Shown here piece after piece: positions 1 through 12,813 of a stretch of 64,000 nucleotides of DNA. How positions within the stretch are numbered: the stretch's first letter is position 1; every line of letters starts with the position of its first letter. Below the pieces are notes generated by a model, which was given only the letters and a program-made list of their open reading frames with translations, was not told where the DNA came from and searched no databases. A program made the translations under genes and the position numbers. Origin of the DNA: Toxoplasma gondii ME49. Lineage: Eukaryota > Apicomplexa > Conoidasida > Eucoccidiorida > Sarcocystidae. Where the stretch lies: the NCBI RefSeq assembly GCF_000006565.2, contig NC_031474.1, positions 3,817,662 through 3,881,661 of the forward strand. Reading direction: 5' to 3'.

Positions 1-39
1 CCACATTTTGCGCGTTTTTAATCTAACCAAGTCATCTGA

Positions 40-1781
<1,742 letters not shown>

Positions 1782-3759
1782 TTGAAAGCGTTTTGTTCGG
1801 AGTCCGAACCCACAAGTGCTCGTAACACCACTCGTTTCTCTTTGTTTACATGCGGGAAGCCATGAACAGACGGGGTCATGACATCAAGGTCAGCAAGACC
1901 CCAACCATTCAGTAGCTTCAGAAGTCAGAACTGTCAAGCCAGTACTTAATGCACAACACTATTGATGAGTTGCCCTTGCAGGTTTGTCAATGCAACGGGT
2001 CTTTGTCTCCGCGGACGCGTTTTCTGGGGAACAGCGAGAAAAAGGCAAAGTGTTTTGTATCGTTGAAGAGCCGCACATGCTATGGGACCTCTGAAGGCGA
2101 CTAGGTTGTTTCCTAGTGGTACAAGAGCCGTCCGTGCTGGCATGTGTCGGGGAAATCCGAGTCTGCTCGGTGTCGCATTTTTACGGATCATCCTCATTGT
2201 CTGATGGGGTGCAGCTTGTTTGGGTGTGTGTCTCGTGCGGGCGTCGCTGAGGCTAGGGTAAACTCTCAACGCTTTAGTTCTGGACGACAGTTACACAAAA
2301 CGGAAGATGCTGGTTTTCGTCTTTTTTGCCAAGCACCGTGCCGCTCATGGAACACCCAGGCATGTTTTGCGGTGCCGTTCCTCACAGATGTGAGGAGCGG
2401 CTACTCGCGAGTGTTGCCGCACCGGAGATTCTGTGGGAAAACAAACTCTTGTACTATGAATCAGATTTCCGCGCGTCACTGATATGTACATGGATTTACA
2501 GTATTCCAAAGAACACCTGATTCGTCTCTAGCCCGTCCAAGGTAATTCGGGAGTTTCGTACCGTAAGTTCATTTTTGGCTTCTGGGGTCTGTAAGGCTTA
2601 TCGGACGAGGAGTTGTGCTTCACTGGTCAATTCTCGAGCCCTCCAAAAAGTAGCAAGGCTCACATTTTCTCCAAACGCACTTCTTGTCCAAAGACAACAA
2701 AGAGTGGGAAGCAAAACAGAAGATGCTGGCTTTCGAAATATCGGCGCCGAAAATCCCTCGCACTTTGACAACTCCGGATCAGGACTTGTTTCCTAAAGAC
2801 AGCAGACGTGCTTTTTGCTTCCAGTTTAGCGTGCGGAACAGACTACAATAGTTTTGGTTATGTGAGTCCACATTAAACACGCTGTAGCAAGTGTTTTCGC
2901 GTGGGATGCGTCAGGCGGCTGAAATTTTGTGTCTGTAGTGTGCACTAAGAAAACATACGGGATGCATGCCGTTTTTAGTGGCAAATTCGGTCAGTGAAGG
3001 TAAACACTCAGAAGAGTATGTCAATAGCTACAGCCGAGCGAATGAGTCGTGTTTTTTAGGGTAGCTGGGCTGTCACAACGAGAATAGTCGAAGGTTCGTA
3101 TCTGAGGAGGCTACAAATCATTTACTGAACAGAGCGGCAGTTTGAAATACATTAGACGGTTTGCGTCGACTGCAGGGGGAAAGGCCAAGCGCTTCTTTTG
3201 GAGCGCGGATCATCGTTTTAGTGTTGCGATAGCGTCGCCAGTCTTTCCAATTTTCTTTTCTCAGCATCGTACAGTTACTCTCACTTCGCGTTCTAGCTGA
3301 AGATCTTCCTGACTCTACTCGACAGCAGCAGTTGGCGAAGCGTATGAGAGATTGTTGCATGGTTCGACACATTTACTGGAAAAGTGATGTGTGCCAAACC
3401 ACCATCAGTGTCTTCATGAGATGGTGGAACATACTGTCCCCTCGGCTATCCCTATCGTCCTCAAAGACACAAAATCAACCTAACATCTTGGTTTGCTTAA
3501 GGTAGCGTGCTGTTTTTGCAATTGAGTCTAGCAAGCACCCCGTGTTGCACTAATATCTCCTCGCGTTTTTGTCGCTCTGTACGAATATGCACGCGATCGC
3601 CTTATCTGTAAAAACGATAACGGGACCTTTCACGATGTAAGCTTGACGTTTTTCATCCAGTGCTGTAAGGCAAGGAGCGGAACTATCTGCAAATGATCCA
3701 AACCTTTACGTGCAGAAAGGTCAGCTGAAATTCACTATCATAACGGAATTCTGGACAGC
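1782..3759. other. Intergenic region, no gene seen
   Basis: This holds 3' flank of the left-edge gene and unassigned sequence. Only short frames without splice support are present. It contains one TGCATGC box at 2963-2969 and a 24-base imperfect repeat pair at 2296-2319 and 2712-2735. Confidence 0.5.
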
Positions 3760-4575
3760 ATGCTGCCATTCAACTGCGTGATGAAGTCTTACAACACATT
3801 TATCGTCGCATCTTTTCAGCGGACCGACGGACGCCGGCGCATTTACACTCTTCTATTTCTGATTCTTCTCGAGACACTTTGTGAAGTTTTCTCGCCCAAA
3901 TGCGGAGCTTACGAACATGCGCGCGCAAAACAAAAAACTTCTAGCAAGGACAGTCCAGATAAATCTGGAAGGAAAGGGGGCCTTGTAGAAGGTTTAGATA
4001 GTGAGGCGCTCTGTCAAATCACTGGCGGTACCATTAATGTTCTGGTGAGCAAACAACCGACAACCGACCTAAAGGCAGCGGAACGATGCTTTTAGCGCCG
4101 ACGGCCCCACAGGTCCATCCGCCGGGAAAGTGGTGTATTTTCCCTTGAGGACAAAAACGACGAAAGTACTTTCAACAGAAGTGCTTTCTTGTGATGCGGA
4201 GTCTAGTGAACCAACCAAGAAACTGAGAAAGGAAGAAAAGCCTGAAGGTGAGGCATGAGTTGGCGAGGATAGCCTATCGTTGGGGTTTTGTTGCACGTCA
4301 ACGAACTCGGTGACTGTTCTGCCATGTAAAGCGGACGGGCTGATCCGGATATGTGAGACACTCGCTGTTCCTTCCTTGAGTCTTTGTGCATGCATTGTTT
4401 CCCCATTTCTTCCTTCACAGCAGAGACACAGATCCGCCGATCTGAAACAGACGGCAAATACGTTCGACTTTCATCCCCTAGTCTAGAGACTCTATCGACT
4501 CTTGTCACGCTTCCGGCTTTCTTCGTTGTCGACCCCTTCGCATTATCAGAAAACACATGTTTGTCTCCTTGGTAA
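3760..4575 (+). CDS. Tentative small secreted-protein gene, two or three exons
   Basis: An ATG at 3760 opens a frame whose residues 26-40 or so form a hydrophobic stretch (YTLLFLILLETL), after a basic segment (RTDGRRR). This could be a signal peptide or anchor, followed by a Lys/Ser-rich stretch. The frame runs to a GTGAGC donor after 4044. Open coding-like sequence resumes at 4079 after GGCAG, in phase, and runs to a GTGAGG donor after 4248. The last piece starts at 4421 (acceptor CCTTCACAG), again in phase, and stops at 4575. The 4045-4078 gap would be an intron of only 34 bases. That is far below the usual size in this kind of genome, so a frameshift, a different upstream exon or a pseudogene are alternatives. 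The protein is not recognised. Confidence 0.35.
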
Positions 4576-5098
4576 AAACTTGATGATGTTTTCAGGGGGA
4601 ATGCAGTGGCACAGTGAACGGAACTGTTTTGTCTTAATAATCTCTAAGCAGGAGGCTTCCGCTCTGGCGGCATGTCACCGCAAGTGTTATCCCTGTTTTG
4701 ACAAAATATTAGCACCTCCATTCTTCTATCGCAAACGTTTCTGACATATCTCAGTTGTTGGAAGTGCAACCTCTAAGGGTCAGCGCTCACAACTGGCGTC
4801 TGGTCAGAACCCTCGAGTTTTCCAGACGAAGCATTGCGTTGCAAGTCCTCCACTCGACACTGGGATGCCGAACACGATAGTCGTTTTCCTTACCTCTCCT
4901 CCTTAGGCTTCCCGAAAGAGCTGTGGACAGAGAGGCAGTGCCCATCCCAGTTTGTTTTCTGTCGGCCTGCATTCGATGCCAGTTTAGTAAGAGCTGGGTG
5001 GTCTGACGGCTTTCCCGCTTCCGTGTCGAGCAAGTCACGTCGTTTGCCTGAGGTAAGCTGCATCTCTCGCAAATTACCTCACGTTTCTAGCGGTGGCA
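4576..5098. promoter_or_regulatory. Upstream region of the dynein light chain gene
   Basis: About 520 bases without a supported coding exon lie between the tentative gene ending at 4575 and the dynein light chain start. A donor-like GTAAGC after 5051 and an acceptor-like TTTCTAG ending at 5090 could be a very short 5' UTR intron, but this is weak. No other element is recognised. Confidence 0.3.
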
Positions 5099-5545
5099 AT
5101 GTCGAGTTCAGCCCATCACGGAGTCGGTGGGTTCAGTCCACCGTCCGGCCTCGGTGGCAGTGGCAGCAACGCGATGACAGTGTACGAGTGCACCTACCGC
5201 CTTGGCCCTTCAGAAGAGGAAAAGTTTTTCCCTTCTCGAGTTGAGAGCATGCTGGAAACGGTGATGAGCGAGTTTTTCAAAGACAAAGTCTTCGACGCAC
5301 AACAAGCTCCCATCTGGGCTCAGCAAGCGAGTGGCCGCGTCATGGAGGAAATGCATGCCATGCGGCAGCAAATGCCACGATTTAAAATTGTTGTTCAAGT
5401 TGTCATTGCCGAGAATGCCGGGCAGGGAATTCGTGTGTCAAGCAAAAGTCTCTGGGACGTCAACCTCGACAACTGGGGAAGCTACACGCACATCCAGAGC
5501 GACATGTACGCAGTTGCACTGGTGTTCGGGTGTTATCAAGAGTAA
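5099..5545 (+). CDS. Tctex1-type dynein light chain
   Basis: Single-exon frame of 148 residues. The first 30 or so residues are Gly/Ser-rich. The rest matches the Tctex-1/DYNLT fold: an N-terminal helical part (SRVESMLETVMSEFF), a central helix (QQASGRVMEEMHAM), then the conserved beta strands (FKIVVQVVIAEN, SKSLWDVNLDNWGSYT and a C-terminal SDMYAVALVFGCYQE). The family dimerises on dynein intermediate chains and helps link cargo to cytoplasmic or axonemal dynein. In coccidia it could serve the cytoskeleton, the conoid region or the flagellum of male gametes, which I infer. The ATG at 5099 has a favourable CAAUG context. An in-frame GTG six bases earlier is not a likely start in a eukaryote. 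The family assignment is good; which complex it joins is not shown. Confidence 0.85.
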   Translation: MSSSAHHGVGGFSPPSGLGGSGSNAMTVYECTYRLGPSEEEKFFPSRVESMLETVMSEFFKDKVFDAQQAPIWAQQASGRVMEEMHAMRQQMPRFKIVVQVVIAENAGQGIRVSSKSLWDVNLDNWGSYTHIQSDMYAVALVFGCYQE

Positions 5546-6126
5546 TGCTTTAGAAAAGTTGTCCGTGGAATACATTCATTTCCAGACGAAAACTGAAGAG
5601 ACGGCCTACACTCGGTGAACTCTCGTCGCCACATTGGTCATTGCCTCTATATCAATTTTGGGATTTTAGAAAATCGTAGAAAAAATCTGTTTACACCGTA
5701 GCCCAGGAAGCAGAGGAAACTCGTTCCAGGTGGGGAATGCTAGCGAGCATTCCTCGAGTCTCGAAATGAGCACAGAGGGAAACAAATGAGAATTTGGTTA
5801 CGGTCAAGAGGATGGGGCTGCGGACTTAGCCCGATTTTTTCTTAATAAAAACGTGCTCTTCCCTCACCTCAAGCACGATCTTACAAGGACGCTTTCCTAG
5901 ACTACTGCCGCCACTGGTTGGTACACGGGGAAATACGCCCCCGTTAAAGTCCCCGTTTTTAATGAAAATATATTGCCTTGTTCTGGGGGAGAAGGGCTTG
6001 CCCGTTCAAAGGCGTCTCTCGCTTCCTGCAACCTACACAACTCACTTGATTTGTGGATATGTAGTATCCTGTGCCTTCACATTCCTTGTTGCTGTCAAGG
6101 AAATCCTTCTTACTCAGAAACAAAAT

Positions 6127-6173
6127 GACAGGGTGTAATCAGATAAAAGGGACCGGGTGTAATAAGATAACGG
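6127..6173. repeat. Two-copy imperfect direct repeat, about 24 bases
   Basis: Two adjacent units share the core GGGTGTAAT-AGATAA and differ at only a few positions. The role is unknown; local duplication is the simplest explanation. Confidence 0.6.
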
Positions 6174-8635
6174 CGCAAGTCCGTTGAGCAGCGAGGCTCC
6201 TCGTTGAACCTGCATTCCTTTACGAAATGATGTGATTTCTTACACTGGAAGAAACTCCTTTTTCAGTCAGCCGAAAAGGCTTCCTGGATTCTCTCTACAC
6301 TTACCTCACTCGTTGCCATGTTAAACAGTCACACCAACAACGAAGCGTTTACCCCTGTTTTCAATGACCAGCTCTTTCGTGACTTGTCGAGATTCTCCGC
6401 GTTTTTTTCTTGAGCCGCGGAGCACCTTTCGTCTACGTGTATCCATTTCCAAGAAACATCCAAGAGAGTTATTTCACTCGGAAAGATTCAAACACACTTC
6501 ATCCTCCAGAACTGCGCCTTTGAACTCCACTCGTTAAAATCTGTTTCCTGTGAAGAGTTAGAAATGACCAACTCAGCCCCACACTGTCGCACAGACGTGT
6601 GCCTATCTGTTTCTTGTACCCACCCTTCCATCCTTCTGTTGAGCTAGAGAACTTGATAATTTCCCCATGAGAATCGTTGGCAGCGCCCCAGACACAACCG
6701 TTTCCTGGATCGTTACCACATCCGCTTTAGTTCTCGACCGACAGTTTTCCCCAACGGCCAGTTATTTCAAAAGCAACGGCCAGAGGGCGTTGCTGTCGCC
6801 TTTGCCACGAATTTCCAGCATACACCTTTTTCCTGTCGAGGAACCTGCTATCTCTATCCCTGATTTTCTTCATAGAATCCCACTGATTGTCTCTTGCACG
6901 GTCGAAAAAATTAGCCAATTTCCCAGACTGAACAGCGGACCCGTCTCAGTCTTCACTTTTATGTGAAGATTTTTCCACGATCCTGAATGACTCTGCGCCC
7001 CTTGCATTGGACAAATTCTCGAAGTGCGTCCCATTTTCTGTGCCTTTCTCTTGTGTGCAATGTCCTCTCCCTCTCACCTCTGCATAGCCTCAGCACCAGT
7101 TACGGTGCCAGCTTTCGGCGGTTTCGGACATGGAGATGCCCTCCCTACTTACACTTGATGACACAGATTTCAGCACCGGATGGGATCGACGTTGAGACTG
7201 AACGAACGCTGTTAATGACTACAGATTCTAAGAAAACAGGAGTGTCTGTAGGATATTGAATTCCAATGCGTTTAGCTGTCTGAAGCACTCCAGTGGGGTA
7301 GTCGTGTATAGCAGTCAGGATCTTGAGTATCGGGGGCGCTGCAGTGTCAGGAATCATAGAACACTTGGTTGTCTGCCTCTTTCACCGCCTTTCTCCCTGT
7401 TTCTGTCTCGTCTTGGACTTCAAAAACTGAGAAAAGACGCAATGCGATTCGTTTTTAGAGAGCGTTTTGACTTTGAGGAGACTGGACTGCACTCGCCTCC
7501 CTGTAGTGCCTCGCAAATTTTCGCTGGGGATGTGACCGTGTTTAGGAGTTAAGCAGGGTGCAATGGGGACAATCGTCGGGCCATCTCGAAAACATCATAT
7601 TCAGCGGAAAGGCTGTTTAAAAAGCTGCGCGTTTCGATTTGACGTAACTGTCCATCGCGCACCCAGAAAGCTCGATAATGCTCGACAAGCGGGCAAGAAG
7701 AGTCACTTTCAATCTGAGTGTTGCTTTACCAACAAACAGAGGACAAACTCCCCACGTCAAAAATGCAAGAGCGAGAGTATCGTGTTTCTTCACTCGCCCC
7801 GCTCAACTCGAGTCTTTATCGCCTGAGAGAAAACCACAGATTCAACACAACTTTCAATTTGCGGGCGCTGGAGACGGGGAAATCTGGCTGACTACTGTGT
7901 CGCTTGTCGCCACAGCGAGCTCAACGGGGAAGCGCATTTGCAATACCCTGCCGAGGTGAAAAATGGTTTTTGCCCTTTCAAATCGTCCTTCCTGTTCCTT
8001 CTGTATCATTGGAAGCTCCTTTTCCCCAGATCGTCCTCCGTTTCTGTGCGTCTTACCCCTGCCGCCTCGGCCCTCAGCCGTGCGCTACCTCTAGAAGCGG
8101 AGGACCCTGTTCAGACCGCTCGTGCGGAGAAAGCTTGTTTTCTTCGCACTTCGTTCCCCAGTCGGAAGGATCCTCGAGCGACCGTCGTCGTCTGTAACTT
8201 CTAGATTCAAATTCAGTAGGTTGTGAATGCGCAAAACGTATAAAGCGCCTCCCTCCTCCAGGTCGGACTCGTCTGTCTTCTGGCGGAACCAGTCGGTTTT
8301 CGGGGCGTCGCTCCTCCCTTCCCCATCGACATCGTGACACCAAGCTTCCCAAAAAAACTAGCGGTTGGGGATGAAGTTCCCTCCCCGAAACTTTTCTTCG
8401 CGCCGTCACCTTTGTCTCACATCGCCAGATGTCGTGTGACCTCTGTGCCTCCCGTACATCGGAACACCCCAGGTCTCAAAGAGCTACAAAAATGCTCGCG
8501 GGGAACATATGAAGGCAACCACATATACCTATATTCTTACATGCATGTGCACGTATATACGCAAATGCGTGCGGGTGGGTGTCTCTATACACGCTTCCAG
8601 CTTTGTATCCGATACCTGATACATCAAACTATACT

Positions 8636-8658
8636 TATATATATATATATATATATAA
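8636..8658. repeat. (TA)n microsatellite
   Basis: An uninterrupted AT dinucleotide run lies upstream of the 440-residue gene. It is the same class as the many other TA tracts in this window. Confidence 0.9.
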
Positions 8659-8786
8659 ATCCCAGGGGGAGCGGCACCCCCTTTCAGCGTTTTATCACTT
8701 CTTGCGGTCTTGTGTTGGCTGATGTTGCCAAGGGACAAAGCCAAGAGTTCTGTGAGTCAAACCCAAGGAGAGCTCGTCCTTGCCAG

Positions 8787-8793
8787 TGCATGC
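8787..8793. promoter_or_regulatory. TGCATGC box upstream of the 440-residue orphan gene
   Basis: A palindromic GCATGC core lies 66 bases before the ATG at 8859. GCATGC-type motifs are known to be enriched in Toxoplasma promoters and are bound by AP2-family factors. The position fits a promoter or 5' UTR element; function is inferred. Confidence 0.4.
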
Positions 8794-8858
8794 AGACTCT
8801 CGGGTGGACTTAGGAAGAGCGATGGACATTCGAGAACGAATCGAGGAGGCGAAGAACA

Positions 8859-10181
8859 ATGGAGGCGCCAAGCGAGGTTGACTCGCCTTCTTCTCGACCT
8901 GCCTCCAGCGCCTCTTCACCAGTCTCAGCAGCTGACGCCGGGGCCTCTTGTCTCTCAGCGTCTGGCGGGGACGTCGCCCTCGACGACTCTCTGTACTCTT
9001 GGGATGTGAAGGAGATGCGGTACATGTCGATTTCTGCATTCTTCAAGGCCAGCTTGCACTGCTTCGTCTCTGTCTTCTCCTCGCACGTCCGGTCTGCCTC
9101 TGCGTTGCCGTTGCCTTCTTCTCTCCGCGCCTACTCGGTTCTCGACGAGGCTCTGCAGCGCGCCTCGGAGAACGAAGAAGAGGACAGACATAGGCAGGCA
9201 AACAGTGGAAGCAGAGACGCCAGGAGCAGGGACTCACCCCACAAGAATGAACGCTTCGCGTCTGATTGGAGAGACGTGGAAGGCGGCCGACATCTCACCG
9301 AGACAGACGAAAAGAAGGAAGGAGAGCCAAAGGAGTGTGGCGGCGACGCGGGCGTCCTCGTTCCTCTTCAAAGGCACTTCTCCAGCTTGCTCCAGTCTCT
9401 CTCTTGGCCCTACGGAGGAGACCAGCAGCACGGAGAAGCCGACACAGAACACTCTCAAAAGTCGCGAGACAACGACCCCCTCGGCGACGTCCTCCCAGTG
9501 CAACAGCTCGCTCTCGTCGACGCCGGAGTCTACGTTCGTCCAAACTTGTCCGAGCTCCTCGCCGGCCTCAACGACGATAACCAAATGCAGAATCTGCTGA
9601 ATCGATGCAAAGCAATTGACGAGGAACTTGCTCGTCTTGAACAAACATCCGAGAAAAAACAAGGCGACAGCGGGAGGCAACGCGCGTCCACACTTCCTCT
9701 CGCTCCCTCACCTGGCTCCCTCCAAAGCCACCCTCTGTCTTCTTCCTCTTCTCTCTGTTCCTCTCCTTCTTCTCTATCCTCTTCTTTGTCTGTTCTAGGG
9801 GCCAGCGAAGCGTCGCGTTTTCGCGCTGCGGCCGTGTCGGCGGAGAGAGCGCAGCTGCGGGCTGAGAGAAGAAGGTTGGAGGCAAGACAGGAGCAGCTTC
9901 GCAGCCTCGCGAGCGACTTGTGGGGTTTGTGCGGTCTCGACATCCAGAGAGACAGAGTATCTCTGGCGGACTTTCTCGCGCTGTTCTGCTCCAATTTGCA
10001 GAGCCGCTCTCAGGTCCGAGAGGCAGAGACTCTTTTTCGTTTGTGCCAGCGAACAGGCAGTCCGGATCTCTCCTTCGAAGACATGCTCCTGGGTCTGCCC
10101 ACGCGAGCCTACGAAGTCATCTTCGTCGTCAGAGAAATGAAGAAAAAAAGCAGACAGTCTTTCCGATACTTCTGGATATGA
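8859..10181 (+). CDS. Orphan 440-residue protein with coiled-coil segment
   Basis: Single open frame with a good start context (GAACAATGG). The N-terminus is Ser/Ala-rich. A hydrophobic, helical part follows (residues 45-95, including SAFFKASLHCFVSVFSSHV). After an acidic and charged spacer comes a second conserved-looking block around residues 170-260 (QRHFSSLLQSLSWPYGG and VYVRPNLSELLAGLN). A serine run around residues 285-310 precedes an Arg/Glu/Leu-rich coiled-coil (residues 320-350) and a globular C-terminus (SLADFLALFCSNLQS, EAETLFRLCQ). The FSSLLQSLSWPYG block faintly recalls membrane-tethering proteins of the RINT1/Dsl1 kind, but I would not assign it on that basis. The serine run ends in a perfect-looking acceptor (TCTGTTCTAG before 9799), yet no matching donor is visible. 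Function is not recognised. Confidence 0.6.
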   Translation: MEAPSEVDSPSSRPASSASSPVSAADAGASCLSASGGDVALDDSLYSWDVKEMRYMSISAFFKASLHCFVSVFSSHVRSASALPLPSSLRAYSVLDEALQRASENEEEDRHRQANSGSRDARSRDSPHKNERFASDWRDVEGGRHLTETDEKKEGEPKECGGDAGVLVPLQRHFSSLLQSLSWPYGGDQQHGEADTEHSQKSRDNDPLGDVLPVQQLALVDAGVYVRPNLSELLAGLNDDNQMQNLLNRCKAIDEELARLEQTSEKKQGDSGRQRASTLPLAPSPGSLQSHPLSSSSSLCSSPSSLSSSLSVLGASEASRFRAAAVSAERAQLRAERRRLEARQEQLRSLASDLWGLCGLDIQRDRVSLADFLALFCSNLQSRSQVREAETLFRLCQRTGSPDLSFEDMLLGLPTRAYEVIFVVREMKKKSRQSFRYFWI

Positions 10182-10373
10182 ACGCTCCTCATCTTGAGAA
10201 AAGCAAAGAAGTCGAAGCAACCGTCCACTTGGACACCACTGTGTCCGGGTGGGAGAATCCAAACTCCTTCATACAGAGATATACCCTTGTGAAAATTTGT
10301 GCAAACATATGTCTTCGTATACTCATCCAGATGTAGATCTGCTCATGTGTATAGATATGTTTCTAGATCCATG

Positions 10374-10377
<4 letters not shown>

Positions 10378-10413
<36 letters not shown>

Positions 10414-10466
10414 AGGGTATATGGATATGTATGCGTTGCACGTAGATGTGCGTACACGTACAAGTA

Positions 10467-10523
<57 letters not shown>
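10378..10523. repeat. Two long (TA)n microsatellite tracts
   Basis: TA runs at 10378-10410 and 10470-10523 are separated by 60 bases of mixed sequence. They lie in the 3' flank of the orphan gene. Confidence 0.9.
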
Positions 10524-11777
10524 GTATTTGTTTTTATTTATACAACAGTTATAAGTGTATGTCCCTGCAGGGGCGTTTTTGTAGGATACGTCGCGCGTTC
10601 AGATGTTGATTTGGTTTCGGTTGAGACTTCTTTTCCTCATTTTTAAAAATTTTTTCTGCGAAAACAAGGCTAACTGCTTTGAGAGGCGAGTCGTCGTCGT
10701 GCGGCAAGGGGTTCCTGGTGACGAAGGAAATGCAGCGTATGTCTGGATTTTTCGTTTCTTCGTCTCGTCCCGATTCGCTGTTTTCTCTGAAGGAGATTTA
10801 CTTTCAGAGATGCAGTTCAATTCCTTCAAAAAGCAAAACCGCAAGCCCAGCCTCTGTGCTGTGTCGAAGGAACAAACGCAGCGAACTCCGAATGAGTGTT
10901 TTCTTCTTCCCCTCTGTCCAGACGCTCAGTTGCTTCTCCAATTTCTTTTCACTGAGAGATGCTGCTTTTCTCTCTCGCGCCAGAGCAGGCCCTCCGCCGC
11001 CATCTCTCCCCTGTCGCTCTCTTTCGAGTCTGCGGTCTTCGTGTCTTTCCTTCGTCATCTCTCTTGCCTTTCTTGCTGTCTCTCTTCTCTCTTGTCCTCG
11101 CCCTCCGCGCCCGCTGGAAGACAGCCTGAACATGCACTTTTGTCGGTTTCAGCTTTCCTCGTTCCCTCTCAGTTTCCTCTTTCCAAGATGCTCGTTTCTG
11201 CGGCCTTCGACTTGCCTCTCTGACGTTTCCTGGCTCTGTTTTCTTTCTAAAACCTTCACGATTTTTCCTCTAGCCTTCTCGAACTCTACTAAGTTCAGAC
11301 GGACTCCATAGCCCATGTTTCTCTCTCTTCTCCCGACCACGCCTTTCAAAAAAAGCTTGGGGGCGTCTCTGGGCCAGGACTCACTTTCAAAAGCAGGTGG
11401 AAGTCCCCGGGAGCTAGCTCTTCTGGACGGTGCTGCTACATGACTTCCTACCTAGAGGAAACGAACTAGAAGTCGAGAAGCAGCGTGTCAGGTTCTGCGG
11501 TTCTCCGTCGGTCGAAGAACATCCGATTTGCAACTTTTCGCGGAGTTCATTCAAACAAAGGCAACTATCAAAAAGAGAACGCTGCGCGCGAAGCAGACGT
11601 CACGGAAACCCTTGACGGCGTTAACGCGGAACGCAATGGTTCTGGAAACTCGAGACGAACTCTGCAGCGAGAAAAGCCGTATCGGCCTCTCTTCCCGAAG
11701 GACGCTTTCTCTTCAAATGTACACATTCCTGCAAAAGTACATGTGCGCGCAGAACAGTCGGCGACTGCCTCGACAGA

Positions 11778-12125
11778 CACCTAGATCTACATTTGTCTAT
11801 CTAGGTCCGTCCATCTTCATTTTCTTTCCGCTGATCAGGAATATCTGCCTATCTATACTTATCTAACTACATCTACCTTTATAGATGCACCTAAGTCTAT
11901 CCCTCTAGATCTACCTATCCATCCATCACTTTGTATCCATATCTCTAACCTTGTCTATCTCTATCTACCTCCATCGACTCTACCTGCCTCCATATATCTC
12001 TCTATCTCACTGTCTCTCTGTCTACATCTGTATCTCTATATATCTCTGTCTATTTATTCATATCCATTTGGAGCCTTCTTGTATCTCGATAACTCTCCGT
12101 AGCTATTTGTATCTGTGTAGACACT
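11778..12125. repeat. Degenerate TCTA/CATC cryptic simple repeat
   Basis: About 350 bases are dominated by imperfect CTAT, ATCT and CATC words (CTATCTAT, CCATCCATC, ATCTCTATCT). This looks like an old tetranucleotide repeat that has decayed. Confidence 0.6.
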
Positions 12126-12813
12126 TAAGCACGTAGGTATTGGAATGTCTGATTTTCATTCTCTGATAAGCTGTGCGTCCTTCTAGTTGGACTCGAGTTC
12201 CCCAAAAAAACGCAAACGCGGTCTCACACTTTGCTTTCCCGATATGTTTCGGCTTATATTCGAAGCCATTTGCGCGATCCGCGTCGAGGGGAGAAAGAAG
12301 CTCACGTTTTCCAAGTGGTCGCGAGTGGACGGGGTCGAAGATGACGAAAAGTCTCGGCGGCCGGTTCCCCCCAGTTCTCTCACACGCAACGCGACAGACA
12401 GAACGGACCCTGTTAGACGATTGACAGAAAGAGAAAAACTATGCCTGTACGTTGCTGCGACTCGAACTTTGAAACCCTCAGCCCCCAGAGACACGCGCGA
12501 GGAAGGAGACCTCTCTAACTCCCAGCCCAAACCTCCCCGTCTTCTTGAACTCTTCCATTCTTCTTCTCTCTGCTTCTTCTTTGCTCTGACTCTTCTTCTC
12601 TCTGTTTCTGTCTTGCAGCCGCGCTCTGCTTCTCTGGCATTCGACCTCCGTCTCTACACAGGGTATCCTGCTTTTTCTCTCTCGCAGGTTCTGGCCTTTC
12701 CTTGCTTTCAATCGCTCTCGCCTTCTGCGTCTTTTTTGTTCTTCTCCATTCTCTCCCTCTCTGTCCCTCTTTGTCCCTCCTCTGTTTTCCTGTGTCCTAC
12801 GTCCTCGTTTCGA

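Larger units (their letters stand above)
5546..8858. other. 3.3 kb intergenic region, no gene seen
   Basis: This holds the 3' flank of the dynein light chain gene and the promoter side of the 440-residue orphan. Frames here are short and lack splice partners. Visible structures are a 24-base imperfect direct repeat at 6127-6173, a (TA)n tract at 8636-8658 and a TGCATGC box at 8787-8793, 66 bases before the next start codon. Confidence 0.5.
10182..12813. other. 2.6 kb convergent intergenic region, no gene supported
   Basis: This lies between the 3' ends of the orphan gene and the NTMT1-like gene. It holds two large (TA)n tracts, a pyrimidine-rich stretch around 10940-11260 and a degenerate TCTA/CATC repeat at 11778-12125. 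Frames in it are Ser/Phe/Leu-rich, as expected from pyrimidine-rich DNA, and have no recognisable domain. Confidence 0.5.

Noticed and set aside
5093..5098. In-frame GTG just upstream of the dynein light chain ATG as a possible start
   Set aside because: Nuclear genes of this group start at ATG, and the ATG at 5099 has a good context.
9700..9800. Possible intron ending at TCTGTTCTAG inside the 440-residue orphan gene
   Set aside because: The acceptor is good but no GT donor with a reasonable context precedes it, and the frame stays open through the serine-rich stretch.
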